Assembly (NCBI GenBank): GCA_964354225.1
Contig: CAYGZC010000025.1
Coordinates: forward strand, 1 to 13,468
DNA: 13,468 bases
Direction of reading: 5' to 3'
DNA from: CAYGZC01 sp964354225
GTDB taxonomy: Bacteria; Bacteroidota; Ignavibacteria; UBA10030; SZUA-254
The notes beneath the pieces are model-generated. The model made no database searches, was not told where the DNA came from, and saw only the letters and a program-made list of their open reading frames with translations. The translations under genes and the position numbers were made by a program. Shown here one piece after another: positions 6,604-13,468 of the stretch (positions are counted from its first letter, which is position 1; every line of letters begins with the position of its first letter).

Positions 6604-7272
6604 ATGAAGCACATTTCCTGCGTAATTTTCGATTTGGATGGCACATTAACCCAAACAAACGAGTTGATTTTCGCAACATTTAATCATGTAGCAGAAAAAT
6701 ATATCGGAAAAATTTATACACCGGTTGAAATCACAAAAATGTTCGGTCCTCCGGAGGATATAGCGATTGAGCGGCTTGTAGGTAAAGATAGACTTGATAA
6801 AGCGATGGATGATTTTTATTCTTTCTACGAAAGACATCATCCCCGAATGGCGAACGCTTATGAAGGTATCCATGAAGTGTTGGATTTTTTGAAGTCGAAC
6901 GGATTGCTTTTGGCAATATTTACGGGAAAAGGAAAACGTAGCACACTCATCTCACTGGATATACTTGGAATAAAAAATTATTTCGACATCATTGTAACGG
7001 GGAACGATGTTGATAACCACAAACCGTCTGCCGATGGCATTCGTAAAGTGATGGCAAGATTCGGTCTTGAGCCGGAACAAGTATTGATGGTTGGAGATGC
7101 TGTTGCAGATATCAAAGCAGCACGTGAAGCGGGTGTGAAAGTTGCAGCAGTTTTGTGGGATTCGTATGGCAAGGATAAAGTTTTACAGATGGATGTCGAT
7201 TACCAGTTCCATAGTGTTAAGGAATTCTCAGATTGGCTGAAAGTTGCTATCTTGGGGCTAACTATAAAGTAA
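6604..7272 (+). CDS. HAD-superfamily hydrolase, phosphoglycolate phosphatase type
   Basis: A 222-residue cytoplasmic phosphatase of the haloacid dehalogenase superfamily, subfamily IA (Gph/PGMB-like). Motif I is DLDGTLTQT with nucleophile Asp10 and acid/base Asp12. Motif II is the Thr of AIFTGKGK (Thr108), motif III Lys140 (NHKPSADG) and motif IV GDAVADI with Asp165 and Asp169. An alpha-helical C1-type cap at about 18-85 lies between motifs I and II. The usual members remove phosphate from phosphoglycolate or sugar phosphates; the substrate here cannot be told from sequence. ATG 6604 is preferred to an in-frame TTG at 6568, because the fold starts with the strand CVIFDLDGT and the TTG lies inside the probable promoter. 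It is transcribed divergently from the protease pair, and a palindromic element begins 10 nt after its stop. Confidence 0.92.
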   Translation: MKHISCVIFDLDGTLTQTNELIFATFNHVAEKYIGKIYTPVEITKMFGPPEDIAIERLVGKDRLDKAMDDFYSFYERHHPRMANAYEGIHEVLDFLKSNGLLLAIFTGKGKRSTLISLDILGIKNYFDIIVTGNDVDNHKPSADGIRKVMARFGLEPEQVLMVGDAVADIKAAREAGVKVAAVLWDSYGKDKVLQMDVDYQFHSVKEFSDWLKVAILGLTIK

Positions 7273-7282
7273 AAAAGTGACA

Positions 7283-7369
7283 TGTCATTCCTGAATGCAT
7301 CTATCGGGAATCCAGAAATTAGGAAAAATCTAGGCACTGGACTCCCGACAAAAACGTTCGGGAGTGACA
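7283..7369. repeat. 87-bp inverted-repeat element of two opposed hairpin units (second family)
   Basis: Arms 7283-7315 and 7337-7369 are 33-nt inverted copies matching at 25 of 33, with a 21-nt spacer. Each arm fits the unit TGTCAYTCCYGA-N9-TCGGGARTCCAG and folds into its own 8-bp stem with a 9-nt loop. The left stem is ATTCCTGA/TCGGGAAT, with one T-G wobble; the right stem is ACTCCCGA/TCGGGAGT, which is perfect. The Y and R differences compensate across the stem. The left arm starts 10 nt after the HAD stop, so in RNA it could end or stabilise that transcript, but there is no adjacent T-run (TTTTT occurs only at 7379-7383). Its general form recalls short intergenic palindromes such as neisserial dRS3 (ATTCCC...GGGAAT), though I claim no relationship. 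Confidence 0.78.
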
Positions 7370-7464
7370 AGTAGAATCTTTTTAGACATCCCCCAGCAAA
7401 TAATTTTAGGTATTCTGGAGATTAAAATAAATTAAAGTATTTAGAAAAATTTTATAATAAATTT

Positions 7465-8457
7465 ATGGCAAAACTACCCGTTGGTGTAATCGGTGTTGGG
7501 CATCTTGGTTCGCTTCATGCGAAGATGTTCTCATCTATTTCCTCAGTAGAATTAGTTGGAGTGGTGGATGCAGATGTCAGACGTGCTGAGCAAACTGCAA
7601 GCAATTTTAACACAAAAGTATTTTCCTCAGTTGGTGAGCTTCTGAAAAATGTAAAAGCAATCAGTATTGCAACACCAACGAGCACGCATTTCGAAATCGC
7701 AAAAGCGGCAATCGAAGCCGGTGTTCATATTTTTATTGAAAAGCCGATTACACATACAACGCAAGAAGCTGAACAGCTTGTTAAGTTTGCCAAAGCGAAA
7801 GGTGTAATTATCCAGGTTGGGCATATCGAGAGGTTCAACCCTGCATTGCTGGCACTTGAAACCTATAATCTTCAGCCGATGTTTATAGAATCGCACCGGC
7901 TGGCACAATTCAACCCACGAGGATCGGATGTTGCGGTCGTGCTCGATTTGATGATTCATGATATTGATATTATTCTGAGTCTTGTGCATTCACCGGTAGA
8001 GAAGATTGAAGCAAATGGTATTGCCGTAGTATCGGATCATATTGACATAGCAAACGCACGGCTCCAATTCGAGAATGGATGTGTTGCAAATGTTACCGCG
8101 AGTCGGATTTCACAAAATAAAATGCGCAAGATGCGTCTGTTTCAGCGCGATGCTTATATTTCGATTGATTTTTCAGAAGGACAGGCGGAAATATTCCGGC
8201 TTGTTGACGAAGGCGAAGACGTTAAGAATCTTACAATGATGTTAGGTCAGATAACTGCAGGCAGTCGGAATCGAAAAATTGTTTATGAACGACCGGAAAT
8301 CAAAGAAGTCAATGCACTAAAATACGAGTTGGAATTATTTGTGGATGCGGTACAGAACCACAAAGAGCCGCTCGTAACAGGTGAAGATGGTTTGCAGGCG
8401 CTCAAGATTGCACATGATATCATGGAAAAGATTAATCAACAACGAATATCATTTTAA
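7465..8457 (+). CDS. Gfo/Idh/MocA-family NAD(P)-dependent oxidoreductase
   Basis: A 330-residue cytoplasmic dehydrogenase that probably acts on a sugar or sugar nucleotide. The N-terminal Rossmann domain (1-122) has the dinucleotide-binding GVGHLG (10-15), an acidic residue after strand 2 (VVDAD, 34-37), SIATPTSTH (67-75) and the family hallmark EKP (92-94). The C-terminal Gfo/Idh/MocA domain has DLMIHDIDI (161-169), whose His165 is the usual catalytic position, and NARLQFENGCVANVTASR as one of the sheet strands. Length is normal for the family. Similar proteins in Gram-negative bacteria can act on UDP-GlcNAc in lipid A synthesis (GnnA). Nothing here proves that substrate, and no lpx gene is in view. 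TATAAT at 7453-7458 lies just ahead of the ATG with no Shine-Dalgarno. The CCA gene follows after 5 nt, probably on one transcript. Confidence 0.9.
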   Translation: MAKLPVGVIGVGHLGSLHAKMFSSISSVELVGVVDADVRRAEQTASNFNTKVFSSVGELLKNVKAISIATPTSTHFEIAKAAIEAGVHIFIEKPITHTTQEAEQLVKFAKAKGVIIQVGHIERFNPALLALETYNLQPMFIESHRLAQFNPRGSDVAVVLDLMIHDIDIILSLVHSPVEKIEANGIAVVSDHIDIANARLQFENGCVANVTASRISQNKMRKMRLFQRDAYISIDFSEGQAEIFRLVDEGEDVKNLTMMLGQITAGSRNRKIVYERPEIKEVNALKYELELFVDAVQNHKEPLVTGEDGLQALKIAHDIMEKINQQRISF

Positions 8458-8462
8458 TTACG

Positions 8463-9875
8463 ATGAAATCGATAAATCATATCGAAATTACCCAAGATAT
8501 CCTTCTGCGCATCGGCTCAATTGCGGATACAGAAAAGATCGAAGCTTATGTCGTGGGCGGATACGTACGTGATAAACTTTTGGGAAAAGAAGTGAAGGAT
8601 ATTGACATCGTTGTTATTGGTGACGGAATTAATTTTGCCATTAAGGTTGCAAAAGAGATTGGCTGTAAGGATATCGTGACATATGAAAAATTTGGAACAG
8701 CTATGCTGCCGATGGGAGATGGCAAAATAGAGTTTGTTGCCGCACGCGAAGAAAGTTATGAGCGCGATTCACGTAAACCGAAAATCAAAAAAGCATCGCT
8801 TGAAAGCGATCTTTCAAGGAGAGACTTTACCATTAATACGCTAGCGGCATCAATAAATCAAAAAACGTTTGGACAATTGTTTGACCCATTCAACGGAATA
8901 GCCGATCTTAACGAAAAAGTCCTGCGAACACCGCTCGATCCTGAGAAGACTTTTGATGATGACCCGTTACGAATGATGCGTGCAATTCGCTTTGCTTCAC
9001 AATTGCATTTTATTATTGAGCCGAAAGCATTTCAGGCAATTCAAGCTATGGCATCACGGATCGCGATTGTTTCGGTAGAGCGAATTACGGATGAATTCTT
9101 GAAAATCCTTTCATCACCAAAACCATCCATCGGACTTAAATTGTTCCATGAAACTGGTATTGCGAATCATGTATTTCCAGAACTTGAAGACTTGGTTGGT
9201 GTCGAACAAAGAAAAGATTATCATCACAAGGATGTTTTTCTACATACACTAAAAGTTGTGGATAGTCTGAGCCAGTATTCAAATAATGTATGGTTAAGAT
9301 TTGTTGGGCTTGTTCACGATATCGCGAAGCCGCGAACAAAAGCATTTAAGGAAGAAATCGGCTGGACTTTCCATGGACATGAAGACCTTGGTGCACGAAT
9401 GATGAAACCAATTTTTCGGCGATTGCGTTTACCAATGGATAAGCTGCCGTATGTTGAAAAGATTGTGCGTCTCCATCTTCGTCCAATGGTGCTAGTAAGC
9501 GAGGAAGTTACAGATTCGGCAATCCGACGTGCTATGTTCGATGCAGGTCAGGATATTGATGATCTAATGCTCTTATGCCGCGCCGATATTACTTCACAAA
9601 ATCCTAAGCGGGTTTCTCAATATCTACAGAATTATGAAAAAGTTATGCAGAAGATGAAGGAGGTCGAAGAGAATGATCGCATCCGCAATTGGCAGCCACC
9701 TGTTAAAGGTGACGAGATTATGGAAGTATGTAAGATTAATCCTGGACCACTTGTAGGTGTCTTAAAGAAGAAGATTGAAGATGCGATTCTTGATGGTGAT
9801 ATACCAAACGAGCATGAGGCGGCACTTCAATATTTAATCAGTATTAAGGACAAAATACCCCAAGAAAATCCTTGA
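8463..9875 (+). CDS. cca: CCA-adding tRNA nucleotidyltransferase (class II, poly(A) polymerase family) with HD domain
   Basis: A 470-residue cytoplasmic enzyme that adds or repairs the 3' CCA end of tRNAs, using CTP and ATP. The head domain has GGYVRD (32-37), the metal-binding pair DID (46-48) and a third carboxylate in KIEFVAAR (Glu90). RRDFTINTLA (119-128) and DDPLRMMRAIRFA (166-178) are signatures of bacterial class II enzymes, and VERITDEFLKIL (205-216) belongs to the neck. An HD phosphohydrolase domain follows (about 254-375) with HHKDVFLHTLKV, VHDIAKP (His285-Asp286) and FHGHEDLG. This arrangement is common in bacterial CCA enzymes and may give 2',3'-cyclic phosphodiesterase or phosphatase activity. 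Poly(A) polymerase and A-only or CC-only members share the core, so exact nucleotide specificity is an inference. It begins 5 nt after the oxidoreductase stop and has no clear Shine-Dalgarno. Confidence 0.92.
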   Translation: MKSINHIEITQDILLRIGSIADTEKIEAYVVGGYVRDKLLGKEVKDIDIVVIGDGINFAIKVAKEIGCKDIVTYEKFGTAMLPMGDGKIEFVAAREESYERDSRKPKIKKASLESDLSRRDFTINTLAASINQKTFGQLFDPFNGIADLNEKVLRTPLDPEKTFDDDPLRMMRAIRFASQLHFIIEPKAFQAIQAMASRIAIVSVERITDEFLKILSSPKPSIGLKLFHETGIANHVFPELEDLVGVEQRKDYHHKDVFLHTLKVVDSLSQYSNNVWLRFVGLVHDIAKPRTKAFKEEIGWTFHGHEDLGARMMKPIFRRLRLPMDKLPYVEKIVRLHLRPMVLVSEEVTDSAIRRAMFDAGQDIDDLMLLCRADITSQNPKRVSQYLQNYEKVMQKMKEVEENDRIRNWQPPVKGDEIMEVCKINPGPLVGVLKKKIEDAILDGDIPNEHEAALQYLISIKDKIPQENP

Positions 9876-9966
9876 ATTTTAATAAATAAACTTGTAACAT
9901 TTTATAAATTAATCCGTTTATAGGGATAGGTTTATGAGCCCTTCAAACGCTCACATCATATATTAA

Positions 9967-9972
9967 AAGGAG
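9967..9972 (+). promoter_or_regulatory. Ribosome binding site of the efflux operon's first gene
   Basis: AAGGAG lies 5 nt before the ATG at 9978; a second ATG follows at once (ATGATG), so initiation could also occur at 9981 with 8-nt spacing. The spacer 9876-9977 contains no convincing terminator or full promoter. It does contain a long-looped ATAAAC/GTTTAT inverted pair and a TGAGC/GCTCA pair. Confidence 0.7.
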
Positions 9973-9977
9973 TTTCA

Positions 9978-11318
9978 ATGATGAAGCTATTTTCTTCAGT
10001 CGTTTTATTATTTATTGTTTTTTTTCAAATTGTTCTTTCTCAGCAACCTGTTGTTTTAACACTCGATAAAGCTGTGGAGCTGGCGCTTGAGAGGAACTTA
10101 TCCATCATCAAAACGCAAAATGATGTTGATGCTGCCCAAAGTCGTGTATTAGCCGCCTATGGTAGCTATCTTCCAACAATTTCTGCATCTGGGGGTTGGG
10201 ATCGAAATCAACACACCGGTGTGCAGAGAATACAAGGGATCACCATCCCAGGAGCCACTTCTACATCGACAAATAATTCATTCCAAGCCGGTGTTAATCT
10301 CGGTTACACAATTTTCGATGGATTGCGACGAGAGGCAAATTTCAACAGTATCACTTCTTCTGCAATCTCGACTGAGCAAATTGCAGCAAGAATGCGGCAA
10401 ACAATTATAAATGGGGTTGAGTTTGCATATCTTAACGTTTTAAAGTTTGAACAATTGATGAAAGTGAATGATGAAAATTTAAAAAGAGACAGACAACAAC
10501 TCGAGAGGATAACAGAGTCGAATAGAATTGGTGCACTATCACTTGCCGATGTTTATCGCCAGCAATCGCAGGTTGCAGCAGATGAATACAAGGTTATCCA
10601 GGCGCAGAATGATTATGATAACGCAAAAGCCGATCTGGTAGCGTTAATTGGTCTTGATATGAATATGGATTACCAGATTAGTGATCAGAGTATCTCGACT
10701 GTTATTGGTTCGGTAGAATTAAACGCGACAGTTGAAAAATATAAAAATTTCAATGAGCTGGTTAAGCGAGCACTATCAACAAGGCCAGATTACCTGGCGG
10801 CGAAAGAAAATTATGATGCATCTGAATCCGGGGTAACAGCTGCGAGGAGTGGATACTTTCCACGTATTACAGCTTCTGCAGGGTATAATCTATCAAGCTC
10901 AGAATTTTCCAAACTCTCCGATAACAAGAATCTTTCCTGGGGAATTAATCTAAACTGGAATATTTTTGATGCCTTCCAGACCAATCAGGCGTTGCAGACG
11001 GCTATTGTTTCGAAGAAAAATTCTGAGGCGACAGTGAAACAATCTGAGCGTGATATCAGTGTTGAGGTAAAAAGAGCGTTGCTGAATCTCGAAGCTGCAC
11101 GGAAGCAGGTTGAGGTTAGCCAAAAGGGAGTCATCTCGGCATCTCAGGACCGAAAGATAGCGGAAGAACGATATAATTTGGGTGCAGGTACTCTGCTCGA
11201 TCTGCTTACCGCGAGTGTGGGTTACGTGACTGCAGAGGTGAACAATATCAGCGCATCGTATTTTTATATTACAGCAAAACGCAATCTTGAATATGTCATT
11301 GGTGAACGATCGAATTAA
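9978..11318 (+). CDS. TolC-family outer-membrane efflux channel protein
   Basis: A 446-residue outer-membrane component of a tripartite exporter; three copies would form a channel across outer membrane and periplasm. A signal peptide covers residues 1-21 (KLFSSVVLLFIVFFQIVLS|QQ). Two structural repeats of the OEP family follow. The first opens with LTLDKAVELALERN (27-40) and the strand region SYLPTISASGGW (63-74). The second has NELVKRALSTRPDYLAAKENY (259-279) and GYFPRITASAGYNLSS (292-307), followed by GINLNWNIFD (322-331). Long heptad-like helices at about 125-225 and 340-440 form the periplasmic barrel, and the GAGTLLDLL motif near the end is typical. The adaptor gene follows 56 nt downstream and an ABC ATPase after that, which identifies this as the outer-membrane exit of a MacAB-type pump. 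Confidence 0.93.
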   Translation: MMKLFSSVVLLFIVFFQIVLSQQPVVLTLDKAVELALERNLSIIKTQNDVDAAQSRVLAAYGSYLPTISASGGWDRNQHTGVQRIQGITIPGATSTSTNNSFQAGVNLGYTIFDGLRREANFNSITSSAISTEQIAARMRQTIINGVEFAYLNVLKFEQLMKVNDENLKRDRQQLERITESNRIGALSLADVYRQQSQVAADEYKVIQAQNDYDNAKADLVALIGLDMNMDYQISDQSISTVIGSVELNATVEKYKNFNELVKRALSTRPDYLAAKENYDASESGVTAARSGYFPRITASAGYNLSSSEFSKLSDNKNLSWGINLNWNIFDAFQTNQALQTAIVSKKNSEATVKQSERDISVEVKRALLNLEAARKQVEVSQKGVISASQDRKIAEERYNLGAGTLLDLLTASVGYVTAEVNNISASYFYITAKRNLEYVIGERSN

Positions 11319-11374
11319 AATTTTAATAAACTTTGTTTAGCGATTTAGACTCATACTGCAAGGAGTAACTGTGT

Positions 11375-12634
11375 ATGGCAAATAATAAAAAATCAAAAAA
11401 GAAAATAATCATCTTCTCTATTATCGGTGGCTTACTGATTATACTAACGCTGTTGGTAATTCTCGGCAGCAAAAAAGAACCGGTATTTACCGTTCAGACA
11501 GAAAAAATTCAGCGGCGGACTATCACGCAGGTAGTGAATGCCACTGGCAAAATTTATCCGGAAATTCAAGTAATCATTACTCCCGAAGTTAGTGGAGAGA
11601 TTATAGCACTTCCTGTGAGGGAAGGTATGAAGGTGAGTAAGGGTGATATACTGATGAAAATAAAGCCCGATATTTATAACGCACTTCGAGATCGATCTTC
11701 AGCAGAGCTTTCTTCCACAAAAGCGAGCTTACAACGGAGCGAATCCGAATACAAACGTGCCAAAGAATTGTACACGAAAGGTCTTATCTCAAGTTCCGAT
11801 TTAGAACTATCGAACACACAGTACGAGATATCTAAAGCGCAATACGACCAGGCGGACGCGGCGTTGAAACAAGCAAATGAGAACCTGGCAAAAACAACAA
11901 TATATTCGCCTATGAACGGAACTGTAAGTCAATTACAGGTAGAGTTAGGTGAACGCGTACTCGGTACAAGTCAGTTCCAGGGAACAACCGTGATGACAGT
12001 GGCAGACCTAACACGAATGGAAGCGAGAGTGGATGTAGGCGAGAACGATATTATCCTGATTTCGGTTGGCGACACTGCGCGGGTTGAGGTAGATGCTATT
12101 CAGGATCGGAAACTCACGGGGATTGTGTACGAAATCGGGAATTCAGCTAAGACAAGGGGATTCGGAACGCAGGAAGAGGTTACAAATTTTGAAGTTAAGA
12201 TTCGGATACATGATAAGGAGGTTATTCTTAGGCCAGGTATGTCGATGACATCCACGATCGAGACAGAAACGAAAACCAATGTTATTGCCGTTCCAATCCA
12301 AAGTGTTACAACTCGCTCTATGGATAAAGGCAAAGAAAAGGATAAAACTGCACCGGCTGAAGGTGATGATATGGCGGCTAATGATTCAAGAATAAAACAA
12401 AAAGTTGAAAAGCCCAAAGAAGTAGTCTTCTTTGTAGAGAATAATGCCGCGAAGACGGTGGAAGTCAAACGTGGTATTTCAGATGATTCTTATACTGAAA
12501 TAATATCAGGATTAGTAGAAAACAAAGAAGTAGTTTCTGGAAGTTATAAAGCAATCAATCGTGAGCTTGAAGATGGTGTCAAAGTAAAAGTCGATAACGT
12601 CAAACAAAAAGCCAAAAAACCTGAATCAAAATAA
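11375..12634 (+). CDS. MacA/HlyD-type periplasmic adaptor (membrane fusion protein)
   Basis: A 419-residue adaptor linking the inner-membrane transporter to the outer-membrane channel. A basic N-terminus (NNKKSKKK) precedes one transmembrane anchor (about 11-31). Next come the first half of a barrel-sandwich/lipoyl domain (EIIALPVREGMKVSKGDILMKI, 75-96), a coiled-coil hairpin (about 103-173) turning at KGLISSSDLE (135-144), and the second half (TTIYSPMNGTVSQLQVELGERV, 174-195). The beta-barrel domain spans about 212-300. The membrane-proximal domain is split by a very charged, low-complexity insert (about 314-349, rich in Lys, Glu and Asp). The usual periplasmic RND adaptors are lipoproteins, while the membrane anchor here matches the MacA/HlyD type that serves ABC transporters. 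AAGGAG (11360-11365) lies 9 nt before the ATG. It sits between the channel gene and the ATPase gene in an operon. The exported substrate is unknown. Confidence 0.92.
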   Translation: MANNKKSKKKIIIFSIIGGLLIILTLLVILGSKKEPVFTVQTEKIQRRTITQVVNATGKIYPEIQVIITPEVSGEIIALPVREGMKVSKGDILMKIKPDIYNALRDRSSAELSSTKASLQRSESEYKRAKELYTKGLISSSDLELSNTQYEISKAQYDQADAALKQANENLAKTTIYSPMNGTVSQLQVELGERVLGTSQFQGTTVMTVADLTRMEARVDVGENDIILISVGDTARVEVDAIQDRKLTGIVYEIGNSAKTRGFGTQEEVTNFEVKIRIHDKEVILRPGMSMTSTIETETKTNVIAVPIQSVTTRSMDKGKEKDKTAPAEGDDMAANDSRIKQKVEKPKEVVFFVENNAAKTVEVKRGISDDSYTEIISGLVENKEVVSGSYKAINRELEDGVKVKVDNVKQKAKKPESK

Positions 12635-12645
12635 AGACAACAAAT

Positions 12646-12649
12646 GGAG
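12646..12649 (+). promoter_or_regulatory. Ribosome binding site setting the ABC ATPase start
   Basis: GGAG lies 5 nt before the ATG at 12655. The in-frame TTG directly upstream (12652) would be only 2 nt from this site, so 12655 is the better start. Confidence 0.7.
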
Positions 12650-12654
12650 TATTG

Positions 12655-13374
12655 ATGAGTAATAATGTAGTCATAAATCTACAGCAGATAAAAAAAATAT
12701 ATGATATGGGTGGAGCTGAAGAAGTGCAGGCACTGCGTGGTGTTTCACTTAGTATCATGAAAAACGAATATGTAGCGATAATGGGTCCGTCGGGATCCGG
12801 GAAATCAACGTTAATGAATATTATTGGATGTCTCGATACACCAACTTCCGGTTTGTATGAATTCAACGGTATCAATGTCAGCGAGATGAATGATAATTCG
12901 CTTGCAAAGGTGCGTAACAAGGAAATCGGTTTTGTTTTTCAAACATTCAACCTATTAGCGCGGTCGGATGCTCTTCATAACGTGGAGCTGCCGTTAATTT
13001 ATGCCGGAGCAAGTTCTGCAGACCGGAAGCGTTTGGCACGTGAAGCTCTTGACCATGTCGGGTTGGGGGATCGATTTCATCACAAGCCGAATGAGCTTTC
13101 CGGCGGTCAACGTCAACGGGTAGCTGTTGCACGTGCCTTGGTGAATAGGCCATCGATATTACTTGCCGACGAACCAACTGGTAATCTTGATTCAAAAACG
13201 GGTGATGAAATTATGATTCTTTTTGAGGAGCTTCATGGGCAAGGTAATACGATCATTTTGGTCACACACGAGGAGTATATCGCTGATCATGCTCACCGCA
13301 TTATTCGTATCAGGGATGGTATGATTGAAAGTGATGAGAAAGTTGGTAACCGGAAAACAATTAACATTGCTTGA
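12655..13374 (+). CDS. ABC transporter ATP-binding protein, MacB/LolD type
   Basis: A 239-residue cytoplasmic ATPase that powers the tripartite exporter. All nucleotide-binding motifs are intact: Walker A GPSGSGKST (44-52), Q-loop Gln96 (FVFQTFNLL), signature LSGGQ (148-152), Walker B ILLADEP with Asp172 and Glu173, D-loop GNLDS and switch His205 (LVTHEE). The wording of Walker A, NIIGCLD and FQTFNLL is that of the MacB/LolD/FtsE group, whose transporters work as mechanical pumps rather than classical importers. In E. coli MacB the ATPase is fused to the permease; here it is separate, as is common in Bacteroidota. It starts 20 nt after the adaptor stop, and the permease begins 8 nt after its own stop, so all four genes are very likely co-transcribed. 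Confidence 0.94.
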   Translation: MSNNVVINLQQIKKIYDMGGAEEVQALRGVSLSIMKNEYVAIMGPSGSGKSTLMNIIGCLDTPTSGLYEFNGINVSEMNDNSLAKVRNKEIGFVFQTFNLLARSDALHNVELPLIYAGASSADRKRLAREALDHVGLGDRFHHKPNELSGGQRQRVAVARALVNRPSILLADEPTGNLDSKTGDEIMILFEELHGQGNTIILVTHEEYIADHAHRIIRIRDGMIESDEKVGNRKTINIA

Positions 13375-13382
13375 TTAATATC

Positions 13383-13468
13383 ATGTATTTTCTAACTGAA
13401 ATCAAAGAAGGCTTGATCATCGCGTTCCGTGCGATACGGGCTAATAAAATGCGATCCGTTTTGACAAC
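13383..13468 (+). CDS. Start of a MacB/FtsX-type ABC permease (partial)
   Basis: The window ends 28 codons into this gene. The visible N-terminus contains EIKEGLIIAFRAIRANKMR, an amphipathic helix with the R-A-I/L-R-x-N-K-x-R-S wording found just ahead of the first transmembrane segment in MacB/FtsX-type permeases. The full protein would carry four membrane segments and a large periplasmic domain that contacts the adaptor. It begins 8 nt after the ATPase stop, with no obvious Shine-Dalgarno, which suggests translational coupling. The family is well supported by context and motif; everything beyond residue 28 is unseen. Confidence 0.85.
   Translation, partial: MYFLTEIKEGLIIAFRAIRANKMRSVLT

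Noticed and set aside
12100..12468. A 122-residue antisense frame within the adaptor gene
   Set aside because: It is a reverse-strand shadow of a strongly supported gene, with no recognisable domain or ribosome site. The 120-residue antisense frame at 7627-7989 was dismissed for the same reason.
1..13468. tRNA, rRNA, CRISPR array, insertion sequence, toxin-antitoxin or defence system
   Set aside because: No cloverleaf, regularly spaced direct repeats, transposase motifs or paired small genes were found. All sizeable frames belong to recognised housekeeping, secretion or export families.

Overview
The window is about 13.5 kb of AT-rich, gene-dense bacterial DNA. I place it in the Bacteroidota/Chlorobiota lineage, most likely an Ignavibacteria-type organism. 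Two secreted proteins end in type IX secretion (T9SS, Por) sorting domains of the NFPNPFN / DVLGRE / LPSGVYFYRI kind. A TonB-dependent outer-membrane receptor is present, the MacB-type ABC exporter has its ATPase and permease on separate genes, and promoter-like sites resemble the Bacteroidetes pattern TTTG-N19/20-TAnnTTT. No rRNA, tRNA, CRISPR array, transposase or phage gene was found.

Layout, left to right. (1) Positions 2-130: the 3' end of a GHMP kinase, probably ispE. (2) 131-374: a spacer holding a structured 117-bp inverted-repeat element and, just after it, a probable promoter. (3) 375-2360 (+): a TonB-dependent receptor. (4) 2361-2577: a convergent spacer with weak hairpins. (5) 6393 down to 2578 (-): two T9SS cargo genes 21 nt apart. 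The first is a subtilisin-family (S8) protease with a complete catalytic set; the second is an Asp-box (BNR) repeat protein with a duplicated WNMI module. (6) 6394-6603: the divergent promoter region. (7) 6604-7272 (+): a HAD phosphatase of the phosphoglycolate phosphatase type, followed by a second inverted-repeat element of a different sequence family. (8) 7465-9875 (+): a Gfo/Idh/MocA NAD(P)-dependent oxidoreductase and, 5 nt later, a CCA-adding tRNA nucleotidyltransferase with an HD domain. (9) 9978-13468 (+): a tripartite efflux operon of TolC-type outer-membrane channel, MacA-type adaptor, MacB/LolD-type ATPase and the start of the FtsX/MacB-type permease, which runs off the window.

The gene content is ordinary for this lineage, and I do not see a new defence, metabolic or mobile system. 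The most interesting signals are non-coding. Two unrelated intergenic palindromes share one architecture: two inverted copies of a hairpin unit, each starting TGTC. Within each family the two copies differ by compensatory changes that keep the hairpin stems paired. This suggests REP/MITE-like repeats or structured RNAs under selection. Promoter-like sites place the HAD start at or near the predicted transcription start, so that mRNA may be leaderless.

Shine-Dalgarno sites move the starts of several genes inward from the longest reading frame. Strong sites precede both T9SS cargo genes and the first three efflux genes. The TonB receptor, HAD, oxidoreductase, CCA and permease genes have weak or no Shine-Dalgarno sites.
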